From contig NZ_JAPJBQ010000001.1 of the NCBI RefSeq assembly GCF_026421305.1, positions 186,001 through 250,000 of the forward strand: a stretch of DNA of 64,000 nt, in the 5' to 3' direction. Made by a program: the position numbers and the translations under genes. The notes beneath the pieces are model-generated. The model was not told the origin of the DNA. It made no database searches and saw nothing but the letters and a program-made list of their open reading frames with translations. The stretch comes from Dyella silvae. Lineage in GTDB: Bacteria > Pseudomonadota > Gammaproteobacteria > Xanthomonadales > Rhodanobacteraceae. Positions 18,647-27,674 of the stretch are shown piece after piece. Position 1 is the stretch's first letter. Each line of letters starts with the position of its first letter.

Positions 18647-20386
18647 TCAGGCGGGAGATGCTGGCCGTGTCAATTGGTCGCCCGGTGCCTGCAGCTCGTG
18701 AGACACAATGCGATTGCGTCCTTCGGTCTTGGCGCGATACAGCGCGGCATCGGCGCGTGCGATAAGGTCGTCTGCCGTATCGGTGGGGCCGCCTAGATTG
18801 GCGATGCCGATGCTGATCGTGGTCTGAAAGGTGTTGCCGCGTGAATGCACCTGTAACGTCTCGATGCTATGCCGGATGCGCTCACCAACCGCCATCGCGT
18901 TGTCGCGGTTGGCGCCGGGCAACGCCACTACAAATTCTTCGCCGCCGTAACGGCCTAGCCAGTCGGCGGGGCGCAGCTCGTCCCCGATGGCTTCGACGAC
19001 GGCGCGCAGACAGGCGTCGCCTACCTGATGGCCATAGTGATCGTTGACGGATTTGAAGTGGTCCATGTCGAGGAACAACAATGCGAGAGGGGCGTGTTGT
19101 CTGCGTGCTTCGGCGATACCCGTGTGCAACCTGCGAACCAGTGCGCGGCGGTTGAGAGCGCCGGTAAGCGCATCGTGATCGGCCAGGTGATGCGCCACGT
19201 CGCGCTCACGGCGCGTGCGCAGTGACAGATCGGCCAGGCCGATCGTAACGACGATGCTGAAGAACGCGATGGAAAACGGAAAGCTGTATTCCAGCCAGCG
19301 TGGCAGGTCGAGTGAAAGCAGCACCTGGCTGACGCGCAGGCAGGTAAGCAGTACTTGCGGCGTCCATGCAATCAGGAAAAAGCGAGCCTGCCTGCCGCGG
19401 CGCATCACCGCGAGTATCACGGTGCCCAGTGCCCACAGCGACGTGAACATGAACCAGACGTTGTAAACGGACGCCAGCGCATGCACCCGTTCGGCGAAAG
19501 GAAAACAGAGCAGCGGCGCAAGCACCAGGTAAGGCCAGCGCATCAGGCCGAGCAGGCGCGCCGCCACCGGGGTGATGTCGCGCAGTTCGCAGAACTCGAT
19601 GATGAAGGAGATGGACAGCGGCGCACTCAGCGCGGCGAAGAGCCATGGCGCATGGGTGCCCAATGGCACCAGCAGCTGGCCGACGGGCAGTTCGTAGATC
19701 TCGCCGCTCGTCAGCATCAGATACACCAGCATGAAACTGGAGTAGCCGATGAAATACGCCAGCACGCGGTCGCGCAGTACCACCCACAAGCACAGCGCGG
19801 CCAGAATCATGGTGACCTGCACGCTGGAGAACAGCGTGGTCAGCCGCACATGGGTGAGATCCTGCGCCTGGTAGGTGGCCATGTCGGTGATCCCCGCCCT
19901 GATCTGCCGCGTGAAGCTGTCGGCAGCAATGCGCACGTAGACCGGCTGGCCGGCGCGAAGGTCGTGCGGCAGCTCCATGGCAAGTTGATGGCGCGAGAAG
20001 CGTGCGGAGCTGTCGGTCTGGGCAAACCAGAGTTCCTGCCGCCGGTAGTCCGGCGGGGCAAACACCGAGATCCGTATGTAGGTGGCGCCGCTGAAGTGGA
20101 GTACCGGCGAGCTGCTTTCCTTCCAGTCGGAGGACAGGGTCAGCCGGTACCAGCGCTGCGTCTCCACCGCGTTGGGCGTGTAGGCAGAGCCGGTGGGGGC
20201 AAACCCGGCGTCCATCCCGCCATGCACGACCTGGTCGGGCAGCGGGGCCGGGGTGATGGCGGGCAAGGCGGCTATTTGCAGGACAGGTCGTTGGCTTGGC
20301 GCCACAGAAGCAGCATGCGCGACAAACGCATACAGCGCCGCGAGCACACATGCGACGAAGACCACGACGGGTGCGCGATACACCAT
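18647..20386 (-). CDS. Membrane diguanylate cyclase with 7TMR-DISM sensor
   Basis: 579 aa. Signal peptide, then a periplasmic DISM extracellular domain (about 30-175), seven membrane helices of the 7TM-DISM type (about 180-395) and a C-terminal GGDEF domain (about 410-565). The active-site signature is intact as GGEEF (RYGGEEFVVALPG), with DHDALTGALNRRALVRRL and FLDMDHFKSVNDHYGHQVGD nearby, so it should make cyclic di-GMP. No RxxD inhibitory site is seen at the usual place. It is convergent with the esterase gene. Confidence 0.92.
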   Translation of the reverse strand: MVYRAPVVVFVACVLAALYAFVAHAASVAPSQRPVLQIAALPAITPAPLPDQVVHGGMDAGFAPTGSAYTPNAVETQRWYRLTLSSDWKESSSPVLHFSGATYIRISVFAPPDYRRQELWFAQTDSSARFSRHQLAMELPHDLRAGQPVYVRIAADSFTRQIRAGITDMATYQAQDLTHVRLTTLFSSVQVTMILAALCLWVVLRDRVLAYFIGYSSFMLVYLMLTSGEIYELPVGQLLVPLGTHAPWLFAALSAPLSISFIIEFCELRDITPVAARLLGLMRWPYLVLAPLLCFPFAERVHALASVYNVWFMFTSLWALGTVILAVMRRGRQARFFLIAWTPQVLLTCLRVSQVLLSLDLPRWLEYSFPFSIAFFSIVVTIGLADLSLRTRRERDVAHHLADHDALTGALNRRALVRRLHTGIAEARRQHAPLALLFLDMDHFKSVNDHYGHQVGDACLRAVVEAIGDELRPADWLGRYGGEEFVVALPGANRDNAMAVGERIRHSIETLQVHSRGNTFQTTISIGIANLGGPTDTADDLIARADAALYRAKTEGRNRIVSHELQAPGDQLTRPASPA

Positions 20387-20607
20387 GTTCCCCCTCTTTG
20401 TCCCGGCCCCTGGCGCCGGTTCTTGAGTCCGGCCGTTCCCGCGGCTGAAGACTCAATGCGCACTATGTATCACGTTCTCTGGGCGAGATGTGTCCCTCGT
20501 ATCGCGTCCCGCGGCGTAGGGAATGGCTTTCCAAACAGACGTTTGAGACATGGGTCGAACGCGCTGGCGGCAGGCCCTATGCTTGTCGCCTTGGGTGCTC
20601 CAGGGCA

Positions 20608-21915
20608 ATGAAAAACATGGCAAGACGGGAAGGCGAGGAAGCGGTGTCTCACGGAGAACATCGGCCGCAAACGCGCGAACTTGAGTCACCGGACTTCATC
20701 CGGCACGGCACACCGGTATTCCGCCAGACCAACCTCGCCCTGTTCGCAGCCGGTGTGGCGACCTTTGGCCTGCTGTATTGCACCCAGCCGCTGATGCCCG
20801 AGTTCAGCAAAGACTATGGCGTGAGCGCCGCCACCGCGTCGTTGTCGCTGTCGCTCACCACGGGCGTGCTGGCCTTTGCCATGCTGTTTGCCGGCGGCGT
20901 CTCCGATGCCTGGGGGCGCAAATCGGTGATGACGCTTTCGCTGCTGTCATCTGCCGTGCTGGTACTGCTGACAGCGATGGTGCCCGACTGGCACATGCTG
21001 CTGATACTGCGCGCACTGCTGGGCCTCACCCTGAGCGGGTTGCCGGCGGTGGCGATGACCTATCTCAGCGAAGAGATGCACCCGGAGTCGATCGGCCTGG
21101 GGATGGGGCTCTATATCAGCGGCAATGCGATTGGCGGCATGGGTGGCCGGTTGGTGGCCGGCGTGCTGACCGATTTCGTGGGCTGGCGCTGGGGCGTAGC
21201 GGCCGTCGGCATGATCGGCCTGGTCGCCGGTCTGCTCTTCTGGCGCAGCCTGCCGCCGTCCCGGCATCACGTGCGACAGCCGCTGCACCCTGGCCAGTTG
21301 CTGGGACGTTTTGCGCTCGCGTTTCGCGACGCGGGCTTGCCGTGGCTGTTCGCCGAGGGCTTTCTGCTGCTGGGGGCTTTTGTCACCGTCTACAACTACA
21401 TTGGCTATCGCCTGCTGGCGCCACCGTACAGCGTGAGTCAGGCCGCGGTAGGCGGCATTTTCAGCGTCTATCTGATCGGCACGTTCAGCTCAGCCTGGAT
21501 GGGGCACCTTGCCGGGCGGCTGGGACGCCGCAAAGTGCTATGGACCGCGTTCGCACTGATGCTGCTGGGAGTGGGCCTCACCATGACGCAGCCACTGGTG
21601 TTGATTGTGCTGGGCATTGTCGCAGTGACGTTCGGTTTCTTCGGCGGGCATTCCATTGCCAGTAGTTGGGTTGGGCGTCGCGCAGGCAGCGCGAAGGCGC
21701 AGGCTTCGTCCATGTACCTGTTTTCGTATTACATGGGCTCCAGTATCGCGGGTGCCAGCGGCGGCCTGTTTTACGCGTCGCATGGGTGGAATGGTGTCGC
21801 GTTGTTTGTGGCGGCACTGGTGCTGGCTGGCCTGCTGATCGCGTGGCGCCTGTACCGCCTGCCTCCGTTGCCGGGGCCACCGTCGCCGGGTACCGAGCCG
21901 CCGATTCCGCAGTGA
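20608..21915 (+). CDS. MFS transporter (YnfM/arabinose-efflux-like)
   Basis: 435 aa from ATG 20608; ATG 20617 and GTG 20644 are possible alternatives because no strong Shine-Dalgarno decides. Twelve membrane helices, with the MFS loop signature FAGGVSDAWGRKSVM between helices 2 and 3 and its second-half counterpart MGHLAGRLGRRKVL. The opening TNLALFAAGVATFGLLYCTQPLMPEFS is typical of YnfM-like exporters. Substrate unknown. Confidence 0.88.
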   Translation: MKNMARREGEEAVSHGEHRPQTRELESPDFIRHGTPVFRQTNLALFAAGVATFGLLYCTQPLMPEFSKDYGVSAATASLSLSLTTGVLAFAMLFAGGVSDAWGRKSVMTLSLLSSAVLVLLTAMVPDWHMLLILRALLGLTLSGLPAVAMTYLSEEMHPESIGLGMGLYISGNAIGGMGGRLVAGVLTDFVGWRWGVAAVGMIGLVAGLLFWRSLPPSRHHVRQPLHPGQLLGRFALAFRDAGLPWLFAEGFLLLGAFVTVYNYIGYRLLAPPYSVSQAAVGGIFSVYLIGTFSSAWMGHLAGRLGRRKVLWTAFALMLLGVGLTMTQPLVLIVLGIVAVTFGFFGGHSIASSWVGRRAGSAKAQASSMYLFSYYMGSSIAGASGGLFYASHGWNGVALFVAALVLAGLLIAWRLYRLPPLPGPPSPGTEPPIPQ

Positions 21916-21948
21916 GGTATGGGGTGGCTGCGAGCTGGCGGCGCTTTT

Positions 21949-22031
21949 AGCTCCCTCTCCCCTCCGGGGAGAGGGCTGGGGTGAGGGGCGGGTGCTCGCG
22001 GTAACGTTCATTCCCCTCACCGTCATCCCGG
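21949..22031 (+). repeat. CTCCCTCTCC / GGGGAGAGGG repeat, copy 1
   Basis: About 83 bp that recurs almost unchanged at 38776-38857 and inverted at 39761-39841. It begins with a short palindrome (CTCCCCTCCGGGGAG) and ends at CTCACCGTCATCCC. These sequences translate to spurious SPQPSPRRGEG peptides and are not coding. Confidence 0.88.
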
Positions 22032-22200
22032 CGCAGGCCGGGATCCAGAGCCTCGGTGTCTGGTTTTAGCGATACGGCCAGCGTGCCGCCTACGCAGCGG
22101 GCGTTTCGACCTCCTGCCGGAGGCCGAGTCACTTTTCTTTTGCTGGCCCAAAAGAAAAGTAACCCAAAGAAAATGGCCTGAAGAGCTGGCAGCATTGCGC
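22016..22200 (-). repeat. Partial, inverted copy of the multi-hairpin dispersed repeat (copy A-left)
   Basis: Carries the last hairpin of the repeat family: ACTTTTCTTTTG (22131-22142) pairing with CAAAAGAAAAGT (22149-22160), followed on the minus strand by the GCCTCCGGCAGGAGG-type segment and the GGATCCCGGCCTGCGCCGGG tail. Its orientation is opposite to the full copy that begins 240 bp to the right. Confidence 0.75.
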
Positions 22201-22442
22201 AGGGATAAGCCCGAACGCTCGAGGTGCGTTGTTGCTTGGCAACCTTCGCCGCTACACAGCGGGTACTTCCAAGCGCTTCGCAACGCGCCATCGCGGAGAG
22301 GGCTTAAAGCGGGTGGTCGCTACGCTTCCCGACCGCTGAGGCAAGGTAAAGAGGACGCTACGCTTCCCGACCGTCGTGGAGAACTCGCTGCATAACGGCA
22401 TAGCCTTCCGGCATTCAGGCACGAACAACGTGACCCAACAAC

Positions 22443-22815
22443 GCGATGTGCAGCGCAGCTGCACGAGCCGTCGGCTTGGCGCTTTTGATCTTCCGGGTCC
22501 CCGTATGAGGCGGCGGGCGGGTGGAGGAATAGCCCGCAGGGTGGCCGGCATGGATGTCGGCCAGTTTGGCGTCAGGGCAGGATGCCCTGTCGACAAACCC
22601 CGCAACCCGACCGCGTACCTGGAGGGCGAAGCCCGGAAGGCGCCTCATCCGGGGTGCCCTTCTCTTTGGTTACTTTCTCTTGGGCAAGCAAGAGAAAGTG
22701 ACCCGGCCTCCGGCAGGAGGTCGGAAGCCCGCGGCAGGCGAGCCAGATCGCCGTATCGCGACAACCAAGTGCAAAGTCACTGGACCCCGGCCTGCGCCGG
22801 GGTGACGGCAAAGAT
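22443..22815 (+). repeat. Full copy of the multi-hairpin dispersed repeat (copy A-right)
   Basis: A chain of hairpins: 22448-22464 (GTGCAGC/GCTGCAC), 22542-22563 (TGGCCGGCAT/ATGTCGGCCA, one wobble pair), 22574-22588 (AGGGC/GCCCT), 22672-22699 (ACTTTCTCTTG/CAAGAGAAAGT) and a final CCCCGGCCTGCGCCGGGG. The same order is found in two copies near 39 kb, with different stem sequences that still pair. It lies between convergent genes. The ORFs here are low-complexity shadows. Confidence 0.8.
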
Positions 22816-22865
22816 GAAGCGGTGAGGCTAGTTTGAGCCCCACCATTGCGACTTTTCAGCGCTGC

Positions 22866-24149
22866 TTACTGCGCCTCAGGCTTAAGCATCTCCTTCACCG
22901 CCTGATAGTCGCCATCATTGGCGGCAGGCGGCAGGTCGAGCAGGTGGGTCATCAGCGGATAGACGTCCACGTTCGGGAACGCCGGCACCGCGGCGCCCTG
23001 GCGAAACGCCGGGCCGTGCGCCACAAACAGCGCCTGCATCTGCGGCGCTTCATTGTCGTAACCGTGTTCGCCGAGACTTAGCTTGCCTTTCTTCTTGGCC
23101 AGCGAGTCGGTAGTGGCAATACGCCAGCCCACATCCGCCAGACACAGCAGCTGCGGCACGCGCGGGTTGCTGCCATAAGCGAGTCGTGCGGGCACGCGCG
23201 ATTTGTCCCAGCACGTCATGTGCTTCTGCGGCTTTTCCAGCTGCGCTTCGATCTTGGAAAAGTCATGGCCCGGCGTCGGGTTGAGGCCGGCGAGCACGCC
23301 AAGGCTCACTACCTCCGCGCGATGCAGCGGAATGACTTTGTCCAGCAGCACGCTGTTCTTGGCCGGCACCGACGCCATGCCGTGATCGGCGAGGATGATG
23401 ATGTTGATGCGATCGAGCAGGCCGCGCTTCTTCAGCCCCTCCACCAGGTAAGCGAATGCGGCATCGGTCTTGCGCAGCGCGTCGTCGACCTGCGGCGTAT
23501 CCGGGCCGTAGGTATGGCCGGCGTGGTCCACGTCATCGAAGTACAAGGTGATAAACGTGGGGCGTTCGCCTGCCGGCATGTCCAGCCACGACAGCACCTG
23601 ATCCACGCGCTGTTCCGGCGTGATGTTGCCGTCGTAGGTACGCCAGTAATCCGGATGCCTGCCATGAATATCCGCTTCGGAACCCGGCCAGAACATCGTG
23701 CCGCTCTTGAGGCCGTGTTTCGAGGCGGTCTCCCATAGCGGCGTGCCTTCGTCCCACCAGCGTCCGTTGCCCACCGCGTCGCGATTGCTCAACGAGAATT
23801 TACCAAGCTCAGGATCCATCATCGTGTTGTTGACGATGCCGTGGTGATCCGGGCGCAGGCCGGTGACGATCGTGTAGTGGTTCGGAAACGTCAGCGACGG
23901 AAACGATGGCTGCATGCTGGCAGCACGTACGCCGTCCTTGGCCAGCAGGGTCAGGTTGGGGCTGAGACCGCGCTCAAGGTAGTCAGCGCGAAAACCGTCA
24001 ATGGAGATCAACAGCAGTGGCGCAGGGGCCGGTTTCGCGGCAACGGCGGTGGGCGCGGAAGACCCTGAGGACGGCGACGTGGATGGCGTTGCGCAACCGG
24101 CACTAAGGGCAATCAGCGAACAGAGCAGCAGGCGAAACGGGATTTTCAT
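22866..24149 (-). CDS. Ectonucleotide pyrophosphatase/phosphodiesterase-like lipoprotein
   Basis: 427 aa. Lipoprotein signal with lipobox LSAGC, then a Ser/Pro/Ala linker and an alkaline-phosphatase-superfamily domain. Metal and catalytic motifs of the NPP family are visible: ISIDGFR (metal Asp), FPSLTFPNHYTIVTG (Thr nucleophile), YFDDVDHAGHTYGPD, ILADHGM and the C-terminal GEHGYDN His. It should cleave phosphodiester or pyrophosphate bonds of nucleotides outside the inner membrane. Monocistronic by position, convergent with the MFS gene and divergent from a small secreted protein. Confidence 0.9.
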   Translation of the reverse strand: MKIPFRLLLCSLIALSAGCATPSTSPSSGSSAPTAVAAKPAPAPLLLISIDGFRADYLERGLSPNLTLLAKDGVRAASMQPSFPSLTFPNHYTIVTGLRPDHHGIVNNTMMDPELGKFSLSNRDAVGNGRWWDEGTPLWETASKHGLKSGTMFWPGSEADIHGRHPDYWRTYDGNITPEQRVDQVLSWLDMPAGERPTFITLYFDDVDHAGHTYGPDTPQVDDALRKTDAAFAYLVEGLKKRGLLDRINIIILADHGMASVPAKNSVLLDKVIPLHRAEVVSLGVLAGLNPTPGHDFSKIEAQLEKPQKHMTCWDKSRVPARLAYGSNPRVPQLLCLADVGWRIATTDSLAKKKGKLSLGEHGYDNEAPQMQALFVAHGPAFRQGAAVPAFPNVDVYPLMTHLLDLPPAANDGDYQAVKEMLKPEAQ

Positions 24150-24197
24150 ACGTCAGTCCGTACCATCGATACAAACCCCGTATCATTACCCAGCCGT

Positions 24198-24533
24198 ATG
24201 ACCAATACACGTCCTTTCTTTTACGCGATGTCGATGGCCTTGCTTGGCGCAGTCGGTACGGCGATAGCCACGCCGGTACCAACACAGGCTTCGGCCGATG
24301 CGCCAACGACCACTGCGCCGATCACCGCATCGCAGACCAGGCATGCGCAAAAGCCTATGTTGCACACGCACACGCCGGTGGTTAAGGAGCATCGTCAGTC
24401 ACAGGCCTTGAACCGTACCGCGAAGGCCGGCAAGCCCGTGGTTGATCATCATCTCTATGCGCCGCAAGTTGGCCGTCCGATGGCCGCCTACCAGAACGCG
24501 GTGACGCCGCCGCCGGTGGGCGCGGGGCGCTGA
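24198..24533 (+). CDS. Small secreted protein of unknown function
   Basis: 111 aa. An N-terminal signal-like helix (FYAMSMALLGAVGTAIATP) is followed by a low-complexity, Thr/Ala/Pro/His-rich mature part without recognisable domain. Codon use matches its neighbours. It is divergent from the nucleotide pyrophosphatase gene, with a 48-bp gap. No family recognised; it could be a periplasmic linker or surface peptide. Confidence 0.5.
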   Translation: MTNTRPFFYAMSMALLGAVGTAIATPVPTQASADAPTTTAPITASQTRHAQKPMLHTHTPVVKEHRQSQALNRTAKAGKPVVDHHLYAPQVGRPMAAYQNAVTPPPVGAGR

Positions 24534-24543
24534 GTGTTTCTAT

Positions 24544-24811
24544 TAGGGCCTGTTCACACTATCCGTGTGGCTCGCGCCGGGAGCTTTTTGCCCGCCAGAC
24601 AAGGAAGAGTGAGGAAGTGTATGTCGATACACGCCCGAGCGATGACGCAGGATGGCGGGCAAAAAGACCCGGCCCTACGGGTTGCTTGTGCGTGGCCGCC
24701 ATGCGGCAGCGCGCGGCTTGACCTGGCAGCCGCCAGGCCTGTGCCACGCACTACCACCTGACGGCCACGCACAAGCAACGCGGGCTACACGGATAGTGTG
24801 AACAGGCCCTA
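24544..24811. mobile_element. 268-bp MITE-like element with 25-bp perfect terminal inverted repeats
   Basis: Terminal repeats at 24544-24568 and 24787-24811 are exact reverse complements (start TAGGGCCTGTTCACACTATC). Two further perfect inverted repeats are nested inside: 24584-24597 with 24653-24666 (14 bp) and 24682-24698 with 24762-24778 (17 bp). There is no transposase gene. The right end coincides with the stop codon of ogt. A non-autonomous transposon or a structured repeat are both possible. Confidence 0.8.
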
Positions 24812-25351
24812 GTTCTGCACGGCCGCTACGTCGCGTAGCGACATGCCAAATAAATCACCGTGCGCGATGCGCTCTTCCAGCGATAGCAGGAAGCGCTTGG
24901 TAGGCAGGCCGCCGCCGAATCCGGTGAGACTGCCGTTCGCGCCAATCACGCGATGGCAGGGCAGGACAATCGGCAGCGGATTGCGACCGTTCGCGGCCCC
25001 CACCGCTCGCACCGCCAGCGGCTGACCGATGCGACGCGCCAGCTCTCCGTAGCTGATGGTAGCGCCGTAGGGAATACGCGCGAGCTCCCACCAAACGTCG
25101 CGCTGGAACGATGTGCCGAGCGGATGCAGCACCAGATCGAACTGCTGACGCGTGCCGGCAAAATACTCTTCCAATTGCTGCCGCGCCTGCGCCAGGGGTT
25201 CTGCGGCTCGCCGCCAGTGCGGCTGGGGTGATTTCTGGTGGCGTCCGGTTTCAAACCAGATCTCGCGCAATCCCTGATCGTCAGCAACCAGCCGCAGCAT
25301 GCCGACAGGGCTCGGCAAGTTGTCGTACCAGATGGTGGCGCTATCGGACAT
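24809..25351 (-). CDS. ogt: Methylated-DNA-protein-cysteine S-methyltransferase
   Basis: 180 aa. It removes methyl groups from O6-methylguanine by suicide transfer to the Cys of the PCHRVIG motif, which is intact ([23 protein letters not shown]). The DNA-binding helix-turn-helix part [13 protein letters not shown] is also clear. The ATG shares its A with the stop of the upstream ada-alkA gene (TGATG), so the two are coupled. The TAG stop codon (24811-24809) is formed by the last three bases of the MITE-like element, so the C-terminal end may have been altered by its insertion; the conserved core is complete. Confidence 0.93.
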   Translation of the reverse strand: MSDSATIWYDNLPSPVGMLRLVADDQGLREIWFETGRHQKSPQPHWRRAAEPLAQARQQLEEYFAGTRQQFDLVLHPLGTSFQRDVWWELARIPYGATISYGELARRIGQPLAVRAVGAANGRNPLPIVLPCHRVIGANGSLTGFGGGLPTKRFLLSLEERIAHGDLFGMSLRDVAAVQN

Positions 25352-26844
25352 CACGCCACCTTCTTCGCGGCTGCGCTGCCGGTGTCGCTGGTGCTTCGCC
25401 AGAGATGCATCACTGCATAGGCTCGCCACGGGCGCCATGCTTCGGCCAGCGACGTGAGTGCTTTCGTGGACAATTCGGGGCCATCGCCCGCGGCAGCACG
25501 GCGAAGAATCAGGTCGGCCGCGGGGAATGCGTCTGGATGACTCAGTGCACGCATCGCCATGTAGTGCGCGGTCCATTCACCAATGCCGGGTAGTTCGACC
25601 CAGCGTTCGACAAATTCATCCAACGGTTGCTCGCTGCGGAAATCGATCCTGCCGTCCAGCAACGCCTGCGCTACGCCGCGAACCGTCGCCGCGCGTGCGG
25701 TGGTCAGACCCACTTCACGCAGGTCGACATCCACCAGTGCTTCCGGTCCGGGAAACAGGCGTTCGAGACCAGCTACGGGCGACGTTACCGGCGTGCCAAA
25801 ACGTTGCACGATACGCGTGGCCAGCGTGCGTGCAGCAGCAACGCTTACTTGCTGGCCGAGAATCGCACGTACGGCAATTTCAAAGCCGTCCCAGCCGCCG
25901 GGCAAGCGCAATCCCGGACGTTTGCGCAGCATCGGGCGGAGCACCGTGCTCTGCTTCAGGGCTTCGCCAATGGATTGCGGGTTGGCATCCAGGTCGAACA
26001 TGCGACGCAGCTTCGTCACCACGCCGAGCATCTGTGCCGGTTGCGGACAATGCAGTTGTAACTGCAACGCGTGGACATCACCGGGCCATGCACTCAGACG
26101 CAGCCAGCCCGGCGCATCGGCAGGACCGAATACGCGTGAATAACTGTGTTCGTCCACCGCTTCCACGCCGGGCAGCGCACGTCCGCGCAGAAATGCGAGG
26201 ATGGCGGGGAAGTCATACGGCGGACGAAAACCGAGCCGCAACGTCAATGCATCACCGTTAGTCGCCGTCGGATGGCGCCGCAACTCGCGCGGCGGCACGC
26301 GGTTGGCCTGCAGGAATGCGGCATGGAACCGGCGCAGGCTGCGAAAGCCAGAGGCGAGCGCAACTTCTGTCACCGGCAGTGTCGTTTCCGTCAGCAGCTG
26401 TTTGGCGAACAGCAGGCGGCGCGTGGTGTGGACACTGATCGGCGGCGCGCCGAGCCGCTCGACAAACAAGCGGCGTAATTGACGTGCACCCACGCCCACG
26501 CGTTCGGCCATCGCCTCAGCCGATAACTCGTCGAATACACCGCTATCCATCAACTTCAGCGTGCGCGCGATGACATGATCGCCGCGTTGCCACGCATCGT
26601 TGCCTGGCGCGAGCTCGGGGCGGCAGCGCAGGCAGGGCCGGAAACCAGCGGCCTCCGCAGCAGCCGCGCTGGCGTAATACCGGATGTTTTCCGGCTTCGG
26701 CGACGGGGCAGGGCACACCGGGCGGCAATAGATGCGCGTGCTGGTGACGGCAGTGAAGAACAGTCCGTCGAAACGTGCGTCACGGCTCAGGCGTGCCTGT
26801 TCGCAGGTGCGCACATCGAGAAGTGGGTCGTGGGTGGTAGGCAT
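25351..26844 (-). CDS. alkA: Ada-AlkA fusion: methyl-sensing activator and DNA-3-methyladenine glycosylase II
   Basis: 497 aa with four parts in order: an Ada metal-binding domain with four Cys (YCRPVCPAP and [10 protein letters not shown]), an AraC-type helix-turn-helix (about 95-195), an AlkA N-terminal domain (about 205-290), and a HhH-GPD glycosylase ([19 protein letters not shown] with catalytic Asp in FPAADLIL). It excises alkylated bases and probably activates its own operon when methylated. It lacks the Ada C-terminal methyltransferase, which is encoded separately by the coupled downstream gene, so the operon together covers all Ada functions. Confidence 0.93.
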   Translation of the reverse strand: MPTTHDPLLDVRTCEQARLSRDARFDGLFFTAVTSTRIYCRPVCPAPSPKPENIRYYASAAAAEAAGFRPCLRCRPELAPGNDAWQRGDHVIARTLKLMDSGVFDELSAEAMAERVGVGARQLRRLFVERLGAPPISVHTTRRLLFAKQLLTETTLPVTEVALASGFRSLRRFHAAFLQANRVPPRELRRHPTATNGDALTLRLGFRPPYDFPAILAFLRGRALPGVEAVDEHSYSRVFGPADAPGWLRLSAWPGDVHALQLQLHCPQPAQMLGVVTKLRRMFDLDANPQSIGEALKQSTVLRPMLRKRPGLRLPGGWDGFEIAVRAILGQQVSVAAARTLATRIVQRFGTPVTSPVAGLERLFPGPEALVDVDLREVGLTTARAATVRGVAQALLDGRIDFRSEQPLDEFVERWVELPGIGEWTAHYMAMRALSHPDAFPAADLILRRAAAGDGPELSTKALTSLAEAWRPWRAYAVMHLWRSTSDTGSAAAKKVA

Positions 26845-26919
26845 GTGCTCAGGCTAGCACCACCGGCACGACCCGACTCGCCGTTTTCGGACATCAATGC
26901 CTCAGCCCCAACGCGCCTG

Positions 26920-27480
26920 TTATTTGATGGGGGCCATCAGATGCTGGTAGGGCGTGCCCGACCACATCACGTAGGGCGCGCTGGTATCCGGATCCGCGCT
27001 CTTGGGGTAGCTGTCATAGAACGCCGGCTCCGCGCCAACGATCATCACGTGCGCGCCCGTCTTGATCCAATGATTACCCGCCGTGGGTTGTTTTGCGTAG
27101 GGATCGGTATTGCTTGCATCGGTGCCGCCTTCCAGCATGTACATCAACCCGATCTTGCCCGCCGGCGGCGGTTTATGGGCCATATACGCGTTGACCCACT
27201 CCATGGCGTTCTTGTCCATGCACATCGAGTCGGGGCCCGGCGTCGCCGGATTGTCGGGCATGCAGGTAAAGCCATTGGTGCCCTTGCGGAGCGTGCGCAT
27301 ATTGCCCTGCTTATCCACGGTGATGATGGTGGCGTCCTTCGCAACGCCGGGCGGCGCGGCGCGCATCGCGCTGGCGATCAGCTCCTGGTCGGAAGGCACG
27401 CTCTTGTCCGCCGCCTGCGCGGCGGCACAGGTGCCCAGCACGGTAAGCAACAGCAAGGCAACAGGGTATTTCGGGGTCAT
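26920..27480 (-). CDS. Secreted hypothetical protein
   Basis: 186 aa from ATG 27480, chosen because GGAGAA lies 6 bases upstream and a signal peptide begins there (LLLLTVLGTCAAAQA). The mature part has two Cys (FTCMPDNP and SMCMDKN), an HKPPPAGKIGLMYMLEGG segment and a conserved-looking end (APYVMWSGTPYQHLMAPIK). I do not recognise a named domain. It is exported and probably monomeric or periplasmic; function unknown. It is divergent from hutU. Confidence 0.7.
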   Translation of the reverse strand: MTPKYPVALLLLTVLGTCAAAQAADKSVPSDQELIASAMRAAPPGVAKDATIITVDKQGNMRTLRKGTNGFTCMPDNPATPGPDSMCMDKNAMEWVNAYMAHKPPPAGKIGLMYMLEGGTDASNTDPYAKQPTAGNHWIKTGAHVMIVGAEPAFYDSYPKSADPDTSAPYVMWSGTPYQHLMAPIK

Positions 27481-27674
27481 GGTGGTTCTCCCACGCGTCG
27501 CCGTGACAGCCATGCCTGGATACCCCCATTGGCAGTCTGGATGTGCGAAATCTCACGATCAATCAGCCGGAAGGCGGAGATTTGCGCTTGTTGGGGGCTT
27601 TTGCCGCAGTGCGGTTTGCGGGCGTGGCCCTGGCTCGCCACAATCAGTGTTTTCCACTGGCTGTGACGCTCCCC

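Noticed and set aside
22376-22825. ORF with SDPASGRRSEARGRR-like peptide, related ones near 39.5 kb
   Set aside because: Lies wholly in the structured repeat; similarity between copies is due to the DNA repeat.
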